A stretch of 64,000 nucleotides of DNA, taken from assembly GCF_000389965.1 (NCBI RefSeq), contig NC_021191.1:8247501-8311500 (forward strand), in the 5' to 3' direction. This document shows, one piece after another, positions 1-7,760 of the stretch; position 1 is the first letter of the stretch, and every line of letters starts with the position of its first letter. Source of the stretch: Actinoplanes sp. N902-109 (GTDB taxonomy: Bacteria > Actinomycetota > Actinomycetes > Mycobacteriales > Micromonosporaceae). The translations under genes were made by a program, and so were the position numbers. The notes under the pieces are model-generated. The model did not search any database. It was not told the origin of the DNA and saw nothing but the letters and a program-made list of their open reading frames with translations.

Positions 1-2
1 CC

Positions 3-980
3 ACCGCCAAGATCCTCGACCTGCTCGACGGCACCCGTCCTGAGCGGGCCATCCTGCGAGCCGCCGGCACGCTCGACCTCTCCCCCGCTGACGTGCGCGC
101 GCTGCTCGACGTCCTGCACGAGACCGGGCTGGTCATCTCCACGCAGCGGCTCTATCCCCCCGCTCTCGACGCACCCTCGCGCGCCCTGCTGCTCAGCGAG
201 GCCACGGCCCTGGCACTGGCCGCCGACTCCCGGCAGCCCCGGTTCGCGCCGCCCGCCCTGATCCTGCGCCGGCGCCGGTCGGCCCGGATCGTGGTGACCG
301 GCCGTGGCCGCCTCGGGGCCGGCATCGCCGTCGGACTGGCCGAGGCGGGGATCGGCCACGTCCAAGCCGACCTGCCCGGCCCGGTCGGCCTCGTCGAACG
401 CATCGGGGGCCCGCTGCGGGAGGCCGGCGTCGGCACCGACCGCAAGCACGCCGTCGCGCAGGCCATCGGGCGCGCAGCGCCGAGCACCGACACCCGGTCC
501 ATCCGGCGGGGCACCGCCACCCTGGTCGTCCAGTTGTGCCACGACCAGCCAGTCGCGTTGCTGGCCCTGGCCTATCTGCAGCACCGGCAGCCATACCTCG
601 CCGTCAGCGTCCGTGAGGGCGCCGCGGTGATCGGCCCGCTGGTGCCGCCGGGTGGCCGGCCGTGCCTCAACTGCCTGGCACTGTTCCGGCAGCAGCCCCC
701 CGCGGCGGATCCGGCGCCGGCGGGCTCGGATCCCGCAGGGGCGGGCCCCAGCGAGCTGATGATGTCGGGCCCAGAGCCGCTGGCCGTTGCCACCGCGCTT
801 GCCGCGAGCGGATATGCCGTGGCCGAGGTGCTCAAGTTCGTCGACGGGACGGCCACGGAAACGATCGGGGCCGAGATCGAGGTGTCTGCTCCCGGCCGGA
901 TCCGGCGGCGCCGGTGGAAGCCGCATCCGCACTGTGTCTGCGGACAATCGCGGCGCTGGCCAGAGGGGCAAAAGCCATGA
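3..980 (+). CDS. E1/ThiF-like protein, 5' end outside the window
   Basis: The reading frame is open from base 3, well upstream of the first GTG at 93, so the gene starts outside the window; 325 residues are visible. A glycine-rich Rossmann-type stretch (VVTGRGRLGAGIAVGLAEAG) lies about one third of the way in. Near the C-terminus two cysteine pairs, PCLNC and HCVC, resemble the structural zinc site of ThiF/E1-like enzymes and of the leader-binding cyclodehydratase partners of azole-peptide pathways. No precursor peptide or YcaO gene is visible, so a role in peptide modification is not supported here. It precedes the ABC1 kinase by about 80 bases on the same strand, a pairing I believe is common in actinomycetes. 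Family call moderately sure, function unknown. Confidence 0.7.
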   Translation, partial: TAKILDLLDGTRPERAILRAAGTLDLSPADVRALLDVLHETGLVISTQRLYPPALDAPSRALLLSEATALALAADSRQPRFAPPALILRRRRSARIVVTGRGRLGAGIAVGLAEAGIGHVQADLPGPVGLVERIGGPLREAGVGTDRKHAVAQAIGRAAPSTDTRSIRRGTATLVVQLCHDQPVALLALAYLQHRQPYLAVSVREGAAVIGPLVPPGGRPCLNCLALFRQQPPAADPAPAGSDPAGAGPSELMMSGPEPLAVATALAASGYAVAEVLKFVDGTATETIGAEIEVSAPGRIRRRRWKPHPHCVCGQSRRWPEGQKP

Positions 981-1061
981 AAGGGCAGCAATGGCGACGG
1001 TGGTGCGGGGTCGATGGTCGCTCGAGCGGTCGTTTGCCGGTATGTCGGTCACAATGATCTG

Positions 1062-2408
1062 GTGACCGACATACCGCGTCGTGCGGCGTCCCGGACCGCC
1101 AAGCTTGCCGCCCTCCCACTCGGCTTCGCCGGGCGCACCGTGCTCGGGCTCGGCAAGAGAGTCACCGGGATCGCCACCGATGTCATCTCCGCCGACATCC
1201 AGCAGCGCACCGCCGAACAGCTCTTCAGCGTGCTGGGGCAGCTCAAGGGTGGCGCGATGAAGTTCGGGCAGGCGTTGTCGGTCTTCGAGGCGGCGATGCC
1301 CGAGGAGATGGCCGGCCCCTACCGCCAGGCCCTCACCAAGCTGCAGGAGTCCGCGCCACCGATGCCCGTGGCCAGCGTGCACAAGGTGCTCACCGAGCAG
1401 CTGGGCGACGACTGGCGTGACAAGTTCGCCGAGTTCGACGACAGCCCGGCCGCCGCCGCCAGCATCGGTCAGGTGCACCGGGCCGTCTGGAAGCTGCCGC
1501 CCTCGCGCAAGGGCGCCAAACCCAAGACGCTGCCCGTCGCGGTGAAGATCCAATATCCGGGCGCCGGCGAGGCCCTGCTCGCCGATCTCAAGCAGCTCGG
1601 CCGGCTCGCCGGGATGTTCAAGGTCATCCAGCCCGGCATGGACATGAAGCCGCTGCTCACCGAGCTGCGCGAGCGCATCACCGAGGAGCTCGACTACGCG
1701 ATGGAGGCCGAGACGCAGACCGCGTTCGCCGCCGCGTACGCGGGCGACCCGGAGATCTTCGTGCCCCGGGTGATCGCGTCGGCGCCGCGGGTGCTGGTCA
1801 CCGAGTGGGTCGAGGGCACCCCGCTGGCCAAGGTCATCAGCGACGGCACCGAAGAGGAGCGTGACGAAGCCGGTCGGCTCATGGCCACGCTGCACTTCTC
1901 GGCTCCAGCTCGGGCGGGGCTGCTGCACGCCGACCCACACCCGGGCAACTTCCGCATCCTGGCCGACGGCCGCCTCGGGGTCATCGACTTCGGTGCGGTG
2001 GCGCGGCTGCCCGACGGCCACCCCGAGCCGATCGGGCGCCTGGTGCGGCTCGCCCTCGCGGGGGATGCCGCAGGAGTCGCCGACGGGCTGCGCGAGGAAG
2101 GCTTCATCAAGCCCGACGACGACCTGGACGCCCAAGCCGTACTCGACTTCCTGCGGCCGATGATCGAGCCGGTCGCCGTCGACGAGTTCCGCTTCACCCG
2201 CGGGTGGATCCGCTCGGAGGCGGCCCGGCTGTCCAGCGTGAAGTCGCCGGCCTTCCAGCTCAGCCGCAAACTCAACCTGCCGCCGTCCTACTTGCTCATC
2301 CACCGTGTCACGCTCGGCTCGATCGGCGTGCTGTGCCAGCTCGAGGCCAAGGCGCCCTACCGCGCCATCCTGGAGAAGTGGCTCCCCGGCTTCGCCCCGA
2401 TCCCGTGA
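1062..2408 (+). CDS. ABC1/UbiB-family atypical kinase
   Basis: A 448-residue protein of the ABC1 (UbiB/ADCK) kinase-like family. Visible signatures: the KGGAMKFGQALS region near residue 60, the VAVKIQYPG lysine, EELDYAMEAE, and the catalytic core HADPHPGN followed by VIDFG. ABC1 proteins bind ATP and are linked to isoprenoid lipid homeostasis. The mycobacterial homologue beside whiB7 (Rv3197) has been connected to macrolide tolerance, which is known for that gene and only inferred here. GTG 1062 is chosen because the family motif (TDIPRRAASRTAKLAALP) follows at once; an in-frame start at 1014 would add an unconserved tail. Its stop overlaps the GNAT GTG by three bases. Confidence 0.88.
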   Translation: MTDIPRRAASRTAKLAALPLGFAGRTVLGLGKRVTGIATDVISADIQQRTAEQLFSVLGQLKGGAMKFGQALSVFEAAMPEEMAGPYRQALTKLQESAPPMPVASVHKVLTEQLGDDWRDKFAEFDDSPAAAASIGQVHRAVWKLPPSRKGAKPKTLPVAVKIQYPGAGEALLADLKQLGRLAGMFKVIQPGMDMKPLLTELRERITEELDYAMEAETQTAFAAAYAGDPEIFVPRVIASAPRVLVTEWVEGTPLAKVISDGTEEERDEAGRLMATLHFSAPARAGLLHADPHPGNFRILADGRLGVIDFGAVARLPDGHPEPIGRLVRLALAGDAAGVADGLREEGFIKPDDDLDAQAVLDFLRPMIEPVAVDEFRFTRGWIRSEAARLSSVKSPAFQLSRKLNLPPSYLLIHRVTLGSIGVLCQLEAKAPYRAILEKWLPGFAPIP

Positions 2409-3085
2409 CCGGGCAGCCATTCCCCGGCGCAGGCGCGAGCGACGCAGGCACACGCGGCGTGAGACCGGGCGGCACGAACGCGGGGCGAACGGGCGGCACG
2501 AACGCGGGCCGAGCGGTCGGCGCGGGCGTGAACGCGGGCGGCCGGGGCGTGAACGCGGGCAGCGCGGGCGGGAGCATTCGGTTGATGCGGCCGGATGATG
2601 CGGCGGAGTTGGTGCGGGAGATCCGGGACAACTGGGATTTCCTGGCGCCGTTCGAGCCGGCGCGGGATCCGGATTACTTCACCGAGGCCGGGCAGCGGGA
2701 GCTCATCGTCCGGCTGCTGGCGGAACACGAGCGAGGTGTGACGCTGCCCTATCTTGCCGTGCTGGACGGCCGCATCGTCGGGCGGTTCATGCTCACGGGG
2801 ATTGTTCGGGGGCCGTTGCAGTCGGGAAGTCTGGGTTATTGGGTGAGCGCCGATGTGAACGGCCGGGGCGTTGCTACAGCGGCGGCCGGGGAGCTAATCC
2901 GGGTGGCGTTCGAGGAGTTGGGGCTGCACCGGGTGGAAGCGAGCACACAGCTCGACAATTTCGCGTCGCAGCGGGTGCTGGCCAAGCTCGGATTCGTGCA
3001 GTTCGGGACGGCTCCGAGGTTTCTGCACATCAACGGCGCATGGCGGGATCACCACCTGTTCCAGTTGTTGAACGAGCCCGGATGA
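2405..3085 (+). CDS. GNAT N-acetyltransferase (RimJ/RimL type) with repetitive N-terminus
   Basis: Residues from about 58 onward form a GNAT domain: RLMRPDDAAELVREI opens it, GYWVSADVNGRGVATAA is the acetyl-CoA loop (motif A), and LHRVEASTQLDNFASQRVL plus LAKLGFVQFG are typical of RimJ/RimL acetyltransferases acting on ribosomal-protein N-termini or small amines. GTG 2405 overlaps the ABC1 stop, which favours it by coupling, but it adds a Gly/Asn/Arg-rich tail encoded by a degenerate repeat. A start near TTG 2582 or ATG 2585 would give a conventional domain-only enzyme. The perfect hairpin at 3130 follows. The family is clear, the substrate unknown, the start uncertain. Confidence 0.8.
   Translation: MTGQPFPGAGASDAGTRGVRPGGTNAGRTGGTNAGRAVGAGVNAGGRGVNAGSAGGSIRLMRPDDAAELVREIRDNWDFLAPFEPARDPDYFTEAGQRELIVRLLAEHERGVTLPYLAVLDGRIVGRFMLTGIVRGPLQSGSLGYWVSADVNGRGVATAAAGELIRVAFEELGLHRVEASTQLDNFASQRVLAKLGFVQFGTAPRFLHINGAWRDHHLFQLLNEPG
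2471..2560 (+). repeat. four degenerate 15-bp repeats
   Basis: Four copies of a 15-mer close to GGCRYGAACGCGGGC begin near 2471, 2495, 2525 and 2546. Read in the GNAT frame they give GTNAG or GVNAG steps. They lie between the ABC1 stop and the conserved start of the GNAT domain, so they may be intergenic rather than coding. Confidence 0.7.
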
Positions 3086-3129
3086 AGAACCCCGGCGCAC
3101 GACGACACCACGCCTGAAAGCAGAGAAAT

Positions 3130-3162
3130 GCCCCGCCCGCGGGGCGAAACCGCGGGCGGGGC
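3130..3162. terminator. hairpin between convergent genes
   Basis: A perfect 13-bp inverted repeat (GCCCCGCCCGCGG, seven-base loop, then its complement) lies 45 bases after the GNAT stop and 18 bases beyond the stop of the convergent 70-residue gene. There is no U-tract, as is common in actinomycetes. It probably serves both strands. Confidence 0.7.
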
Positions 3163-3179
3163 TGAGGAAAAGGCACGGA

Positions 3180-3392
3180 TCAGAGGCGTCCACCCAGTTC
3201 GTTGGCAGTGCGGTGCCGGGCTGCCATGGCGATCTGGCGAGCGGGACGGTGCGCCTCAGGGTTGTGGTGTACCTGAGGCTTACGCATTCGTGCTCGGGAC
3301 AACGCTTCTTGGATGAGTTTCACCTTCGGGGCTCCGTTCGGGGTCATCGCTACGTCTTCCGTCTTTCGGTAAGGGGTGGTGAAGGTGGTCAT
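3180..3392 (-). CDS. small basic protein directly downstream of whiB7
   Basis: A 70-residue ORF starting at ATG 3392, one base after the whiB7 stop codon (TGA C ATG), so it is almost certainly cotranscribed and may be coupled. The product begins MTTFTTPYRKTEDVAMTP and carries many Arg, His and Lys residues (RARMRKPQVHHNPEAHRPAR). It has no membrane segment and no signal peptide. A second in-frame ATG at the MTPNG position would give a 55-residue form. I do not recognise the family. Position in the whiB7 transcript suggests induction with the antibiotic response. Downstream is the shared hairpin at 3130. Coding is supported by the spacing and codon bias; function is unknown. Confidence 0.6.
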   Translation of the reverse strand: MTTFTTPYRKTEDVAMTPNGAPKVKLIQEALSRARMRKPQVHHNPEAHRPARQIAMAARHRTANELGGRL

Positions 3393-3393
3393 G

Positions 3394-3756
3394 TCAGGCC
3401 GCCAGCCGGACCGAGTTGCGGGTCTCCAGGCCGTTGGCCGCGAGCCGCTCCTCCACCTCGACCGCGAGCTCGGCGTCGCGGGCGACGTCGACCTTGCGGG
3501 GCCGGCCACGCGGCCGCTTGCGCGGAACCACGGCGCCGCGCTCGAAGATCTCGCCACCCCAGACACCCCAGGGCTCGTTCCGCTCGACCGCGCCGGCCAG
3601 GCACTCGACGCGCAGCGGGCAGTCCCCACAGAGCGACTTCGCCAGTTCCAGCTGGGCCGGGGAGTCCGAGAACCACAGGTCCGGGTCGAACTTCCGACAG
3701 GGCAGGTTTGCCTCGATCTCGACGCTCACGTCGAGCGGGGCCAGCGCCAGACTCAT
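3394..3756 (-). CDS. whiB7: WhiB7 antibiotic-response regulator
   Basis: A 120-residue WhiB protein. Four cysteines for the [4Fe-4S] cluster are at LPC near residue 19 and LCGDCPLRVEC near residues 42-52. The GVWGG turn (in WGVWGGEIFERGA) contacts the primary sigma factor, and the RGRPRK AT-hook after it is the hallmark that separates WhiB7 from other Wbl proteins. Known role: binds SigA and the AT-rich step above the -35 element of intrinsic-resistance promoters, including its own, in response to translation inhibitors. The ATG at 3756 has a GAGAGG-type ribosome site. It is preceded by a long leader with a promoter, a tiny ORF and an attenuator, and followed at once by a 70-residue gene. Confidence 0.95.
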   Translation of the reverse strand: MSLALAPLDVSVEIEANLPCRKFDPDLWFSDSPAQLELAKSLCGDCPLRVECLAGAVERNEPWGVWGGEIFERGAVVPRKRPRGRPRKVDVARDAELAVEVEERLAANGLETRNSVRLAA

Positions 3757-3830
3757 AAAGCCCGGTCACCTCTCTCTTTCTCGATCCTGGTTGATCGTGT
3801 GCGGGTGGTGCGTCCGGCCGGTGAGCCGGG

Positions 3831-3874
3831 AAAAAAATTAAGGCCGCGGATCCCGGTTAGGGGTTCCGCGGCCT
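3831..3874 (-). terminator. intrinsic terminator/attenuator in the whiB7 leader
   Basis: On the minus strand a perfect 10-bp stem (AGGCCGCGGA with TCCGCGGCCT, 14-base loop) is followed by TTAATTTTTTT. This is the clearest Rho-independent signal in the window. It lies 75 bases before the whiB7 start codon and inside its transcript, so it would end transcription before whiB7 unless refolded. Attenuation is inference from known whiB7 biology. Confidence 0.8.
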
Positions 3875-4185
3875 CGAGGTGAGCCGGAGGTCTGTGAATC
3901 AGACCGGCCTTCCTCGAGGCGGGACACCGCTGCCACCGGACGTCCGGCGCTTCATCGCCGAATCGGTGCCATTGCTGCCCACGAACCCACTGGTGCCATA
4001 GCCTCCGTCGACCGCCACCAGAGTCCGGACCAGCTCGGCCTGAATCTGGGTCTGGTGCGCCTGCGAAAGCTGAGCCCGCTCGCCCGCCAGCAACGCCACG
4101 GGGGCGGAAACCGGCAGCACGACGGCGGACGGAGCGCATGCGGCGGCAAGCAGCATCGACGGACGCTCGATCATGTGGTTGAGCT

Positions 4186-4221
4186 TCACGGGTGCCACCT
4201 CCATCGCGTTGCGCTCGTCAT
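4186..4221 (-). CDS. 11-codon upstream ORF in the whiB7 leader
   Basis: The first ATG after the predicted transcription start is preceded by AAGGGG six bases upstream, a strong ribosome site. The frame reads MTSATRWRWHP and then stops. Two tryptophans and a final proline are residues that slow translation. A second, overlapping frame starts at ATG 4204 without a good ribosome site and runs 101 codons to 3899, ending 25 bases before the terminator stem; either could be the sensing ORF. Confidence 0.5.
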   Translation of the reverse strand: MTSATRWRWHP

Positions 4222-4262
4222 CGAAAACCCCTTGCGAGCAGGTCGCTCGCAGGTGTGCCCTG

Positions 4263-4292
4263 AGGCTATGCGCTCACCAGAAGCGAGGGCAA
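4263..4292 (-). promoter_or_regulatory. candidate WhiB7-autoregulated promoter
   Basis: On the minus strand TTGCCC (-35, bases 4292-4287), an 18-base spacer and TAGCCT (-10, TANNNT form, bases 4268-4263) are preceded by the AT-rich step GTTAATT. WhiB7 targets are known to carry such an AT-rich step just above the -35 element. The promoter starts just past the uvrD2 stop at 4306. Call made by eye. Confidence 0.5.
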
Positions 4293-4305
4293 ACGAATTA
4301 ACGGA

Positions 4306-6462
4306 CTAACTTCCAAAGTTTTTCTGAGCGGCCTCAGCGACCACATCAGCGACCGTCGCACCACCCACCAGAGCGAACACCGCGGCGCCGTACTGACCGA
4401 GCTTGCGCGGACCGATCCCGGCGATCGCCAGCAGCTCCGGCGGGGTGCTCGGCCGACGCTCGGCGATAGCCACGATCGTGGCATCGGTGAACACCACGTA
4501 AGCAGGAACTTTTTGCTCCGCGGCGGTTGTCTTGCGCCAATCCTGCAGCCGCTCGTGGAGTTCCTCGTCCAGGTCCGACGGACAGGTGGCGCAGCGGCCC
4601 AGTTTGCGGTCCGCGCCGGCGAGCAGAGTCGCCCCGCAGATACGGCAGGAAACCACTGCGGTGCGCTGGCTGATCGGTTTGCGGTTTTGCGCAATTCCCG
4701 GCTTCTCGAAGGTGCGGTGTCGGGTCTCCGTCAGTTGCGGCAGGAAACGGCAGGGGCGCCGCGGCCGCCCACCGGAGGCCCGCGACTGCCCGTAGGACAG
4801 CCACAGCCATTGCCGGGCCCGGGTCACCCCGACATAGAGCAGCCGGCGTTCCTCCTCCAGCTGCTCGGTCGTCTTCGCGTACGTGGTGGGCAGCGTCCCG
4901 TCCGCGAGGCCGGCCAGGAACACCGCGTCCCATTCGAGGCCCTTGGCGGAATGCAGCGAGGCCAGGGTGACGCCCTCGACCGTCGGGGCGTGCTGGGCCT
5001 CGGCCCGGCGGGCCAGCTCCTCGTTGAACGCCGACAGCGAGACGTCACGCTGCACCGCACCGGCCTGGCCGATGGGTTCCAGTGCGGGACTGCGCGCGTA
5101 CTCCTCGGCGAGCGCGACGATCGCCGCGAGCGCTTCCCACTGCTCGCGCTGGGCGCCGCCGGGTGGGGGCTGCTCGCGGGACCAGCCGGTGGCCGACAGC
5201 GCCTCCACGACGGCCTGCACCAGCGGCGTCTCGCCGGGTGTCGACCGGACCGCGGCGCGCAGGGCGATCATGGCCTGGCGCACCTCGGCGCGCTCGAAGA
5301 AACGCTCGGCGCCGCGCACCACGTACGGCACCTCGGCCTCGGCGAGCGCCCCCTCATAGGTCTCGGACTGGGCGTTGGTGCGGAACAGCACGGCGATCTC
5401 GCTGGCCGGGGTGCCGGCGGCGATCAGCTCGCGGCACCGCTTGGCGATCGCGGCGGCCTCGGCCGGCTCGTCGGGGAAGATCTTCAGATCGGGCTCGGCG
5501 CCGGGCGGGCGCTGGCCGACGAGCTCCAGGCGCAGCTTGGCCTCGGTGCCGCGGGCCTGCTTGATCACCGCGTTGGCCAGCCCGACGACCTGCGGGGTGG
5601 AGCGGTAGTCCCGGACCAGGCGCACCACCACGGCCTCGCGACGCTGCCGCGGGAAGTCGATCAGGTACGCCGAGGTGGCCCCGGTGAACGAATAGATCGT
5701 CTGGCTGGCGTCACCCACCACGGTGATGTCGTCGCGCCCACCAAGCCAAGCGTCGAGCAGCCGCTGCTGCAACGGGTTGACATCCTGGTACTCGTCGACG
5801 ACGAAGTGCCTGTACTGGGAGCGGACCTGCTCGCCGACATCCGCGTGCTCCTCGATGCCCCAGACGGCGGCGCGCAGCATGTCCTCGAAGTCGATCACGC
5901 CCTGCTGGCGCTTCAGCGCTTCGTACGCCGCGAACACGTCGGCGACCTTGCTCACCTCGTACGGTGGCTCGCGCAGCGCCTTGGTCGCGGCCACGACGTA
6001 CTCACCCGGCTCGACCAGGGATGATTTCGCCCATTCGATCTCGCTGGCGAGGTCGCGGGCGGCGTTGCGGTCGGCGCGCAGCCCGGCCCGCCCGGCGGCG
6101 AGCGTGACCAGCCGGGCTTTGCTCTCCACCAGCTCGGGCATGCCGCGGCCTTCGAGCAGCCGCGGCGCGAAGTAGCGCACCTGGCGCAGCGCGGCGGCGT
6201 GGAACGTGCGGGCCTGGACCCGGCCGGCGCCCAGCTCGGTCAGCCGGGCACGCATCTCCGCGGCCGCCCGGGCGGTGAAGGTCACCGCGAGCACGTGCCG
6301 GGGGCTGATCTCGCCGGAGAGCGTTCGATAGGCGATACGGTGGGTAATTGCTCGGGTCTTGCCCGTTCCCGCACCGGCGAGGATGCACACCGGCCCGGCT
6401 GGGGCGGTCACCGCGCGTCGCTGGTCGGGGTCGAGCCCGGCAAGAACCCGTTCAGCAGTCAC
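4306..6462 (-). CDS. uvrD2: ATP-dependent DNA helicase UvrD2
   Basis: A 718-residue superfamily 1A 3'-5' helicase. Walker A (AGAGTGKT) is at residues 29-36, Walker B is VVDEYQDVN, the Q/III region is GDASQTIYSFTGA, motif V is SAKGLEWDAVFLAG, and motif VI is LLYVGVTRAR. After the motor come a tetracysteine zinc motif (CRIC ... CATC) and a C-terminal HRDC domain (ELLAIAGIGPRKLGQYG). This layout is specific to actinobacterial UvrD2, which is essential in mycobacteria. GTG 6462 gives the usual N-terminus. It is divergent from mrx1 and lies upstream of the whiB7 promoter, the same order as in mycobacteria. Confidence 0.93.
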   Translation of the reverse strand: MTAERVLAGLDPDQRRAVTAPAGPVCILAGAGTGKTRAITHRIAYRTLSGEISPRHVLAVTFTARAAAEMRARLTELGAGRVQARTFHAAALRQVRYFAPRLLEGRGMPELVESKARLVTLAAGRAGLRADRNAARDLASEIEWAKSSLVEPGEYVVAATKALREPPYEVSKVADVFAAYEALKRQQGVIDFEDMLRAAVWGIEEHADVGEQVRSQYRHFVVDEYQDVNPLQQRLLDAWLGGRDDITVVGDASQTIYSFTGATSAYLIDFPRQRREAVVVRLVRDYRSTPQVVGLANAVIKQARGTEAKLRLELVGQRPPGAEPDLKIFPDEPAEAAAIAKRCRELIAAGTPASEIAVLFRTNAQSETYEGALAEAEVPYVVRGAERFFERAEVRQAMIALRAAVRSTPGETPLVQAVVEALSATGWSREQPPPGGAQREQWEALAAIVALAEEYARSPALEPIGQAGAVQRDVSLSAFNEELARRAEAQHAPTVEGVTLASLHSAKGLEWDAVFLAGLADGTLPTTYAKTTEQLEEERRLLYVGVTRARQWLWLSYGQSRASGGRPRRPCRFLPQLTETRHRTFEKPGIAQNRKPISQRTAVVSCRICGATLLAGADRKLGRCATCPSDLDEELHERLQDWRKTTAAEQKVPAYVVFTDATIVAIAERRPSTPPELLAIAGIGPRKLGQYGAAVFALVGGATVADVVAEAAQKNFGS

Positions 6463-6543
6463 AACCGGGAATCATGACACCTGTGCCCGGTGTTTCACCG
6501 GACGGCACAGTGCCATGTGACTTTCTCCGAGAGGACCAGACCG

Positions 6544-6786
6544 ATGCTGACCATGTACTCGACGCCCTGGTGCGGCTACTGCCACCGGCTCAAGTCTCAG
6601 CTGGACCGGGAGGGCATCGCGTACGACGTCATCGACATCGAGCAGGACCCCGCCGCCGCTGAGTACGTGATGAGCGTCAACGGCGGCAACCAGACGGTCC
6701 CGACGATGAAGTTCGACGACGGCACGGCGATGACCAACCCGTCGATCATCCAGGTCAAGGAGCACCTGGCGGCGGCCTCCGCGTAA
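6544..6786 (+). CDS. mrx1: mycoredoxin
   Basis: An 80-residue glutaredoxin-fold protein starting MLTMYSTPWCGYCHRL. The CGYC active site near residue 10, the TVPT cis-proline loop and the SVNGGNQTVPT stretch match mycoredoxin-1, which reduces mycothiol mixed disulfides. ATG 6544 is chosen because GAGAGGACC lies at the right distance and the fold starts at once; the in-frame extension to 6490 is not conserved in character. It is divergent from uvrD2 and convergent with nudC, sharing the terminator at 6796, as in mycobacteria. Confidence 0.93.
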   Translation: MLTMYSTPWCGYCHRLKSQLDREGIAYDVIDIEQDPAAAEYVMSVNGGNQTVPTMKFDDGTAMTNPSIIQVKEHLAAASA

Positions 6787-6795
6787 CGGCTCGGG

Positions 6796-6834
6796 AAGCT
6801 GCCCCCTCGCCACGGGTGAGGGGGCAGCTTTTTT
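6796..6834. terminator. intrinsic terminator after mrx1
   Basis: A perfect 13-bp stem (AAGCTGCCCCCTC and complement, nine-base loop) followed by TTTTTT on the plus strand. The T-run reaches the nudC stop codon; on the minus strand the stem is preceded by an A-run, so it can also end nudC transcripts. Confidence 0.88.
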
Positions 6835-7760
6835 CATGCCGTCAGCCAGCCCTCGATCAGGTAGCGGGCGATCGACGAGGCCATGGGCAGGGTCAGCCGC
6901 ACCCCGTCGTCCACCAGCTCCTCGCGGATCATCAGGCTGACCTGCTCACGGGTGAACCACCGCGCGTCGTCGATCTCCTCGGGATCCACCGTGATCGGCT
7001 GTTCCCGGTCGGCCCGCGCGGTGTAGCCCAGCATCAGCGAGCCCGGATACGGCCAGGACTGACTGCCCTCGTACGAGATCGAGTCCAGTCCGATTCCGAC
7101 CTCTTCGCGCACCTCGCGTGTCACGGCCGACTCGGCCGACTCGCCGGGCTCGACATAGCCGGCCAGGCAGGAGAACCGTTTGACCCCGTCGACGACCGGC
7201 CAGGTGGCGTTGTGGCCGAGCAGGCAGCGCCCCTGCGGCCCGGCCACCCCGTCGTGCACCAGCACGATCATGGCCGGGTCGGTGCGCGGCCACATGGCCC
7301 GCCCGTCGGCGTCGACCCGCGACCAGCCCGCCTCGATCACCGTGGTGGGCTGGCCGTTGCGCGGGGAGAACCGGTGCGAGGCGTGCCAGTTGCCCAGCGC
7401 CGCCGCGGTGGTCAGGATGCCGGCGTCGCGGACGTCGAGCAGGTGCCCGATGTCCCGCAGCGTCCCGGTCCCGCCGTCCTGCGCCGGCAGCGGCGCGTCG
7501 ATCGCGAAGATCGGCGTCCCGGCCGGGTCGACGCCCAGGAACAGCCGCTCGCCCTCGGGCGCCGTGTCCGAGCTGATCAGCGCCAGCGCCGGGGTGCCGG
7601 CGTCCAGCCCGGAGAGCGGCACCCGGCCGCCCTTGGCGATGTCGATCACCAGCACCAGGCCGGTCTTCCAGGCCTGATCCAGCCAGGCGTCGTCCTTGCG
7701 GTGGTGGGCCGCCCGGTCGAGGCTGGTGCGGGCCAGGGGTGGACCGCCGGCGCCGGTCAC
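6834..7760 (-). CDS. nudC: NAD(H) pyrophosphatase NudC
   Basis: A 308-residue Nudix hydrolase. The Nudix box is GYVEPGESAESAVTREVREE, followed by VG. The downstream SQSWPYPGSLMLGY is the SQPWPFPxS signature of the NADH-pyrophosphatase subgroup, which cleaves NAD(H) to NMN(H) and AMP and can remove NAD caps from RNA. The four-cysteine zinc site of the E. coli enzyme is not apparent before the box; only single cysteines are seen (GRCLLG, RFSCLAG), so this form may lack zinc. GTG 7760 overlaps the stop of the upstream M16 gene by four bases, implying coupling. Confidence 0.92.
   Translation of the reverse strand: MTGAGGPPLARTSLDRAAHHRKDDAWLDQAWKTGLVLVIDIAKGGRVPLSGLDAGTPALALISSDTAPEGERLFLGVDPAGTPIFAIDAPLPAQDGGTGTLRDIGHLLDVRDAGILTTAAALGNWHASHRFSPRNGQPTTVIEAGWSRVDADGRAMWPRTDPAMIVLVHDGVAGPQGRCLLGHNATWPVVDGVKRFSCLAGYVEPGESAESAVTREVREEVGIGLDSISYEGSQSWPYPGSLMLGYTARADREQPITVDPEEIDDARWFTREQVSLMIREELVDDGVRLTLPMASSIARYLIEGWLTA

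Larger units (their letters stand above)
3757..4256 (-). other. whiB7 leader region
   Basis: About 500 bases separate the uvrD2 stop from the whiB7 start. On the minus strand it holds, in order: a promoter (4263-4292), a perfect 7-bp hairpin TGCGAGC/GCTCGCA (4233-4251), an 11-codon upstream ORF (4186-4221), a stretch of about 310 bases in which a 101-codon frame (4204-3899) is open, and an intrinsic terminator (3831-3874). This matches the known design of whiB7 leaders, where stalled translation of an upstream ORF prevents early termination. Confidence 0.7.
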
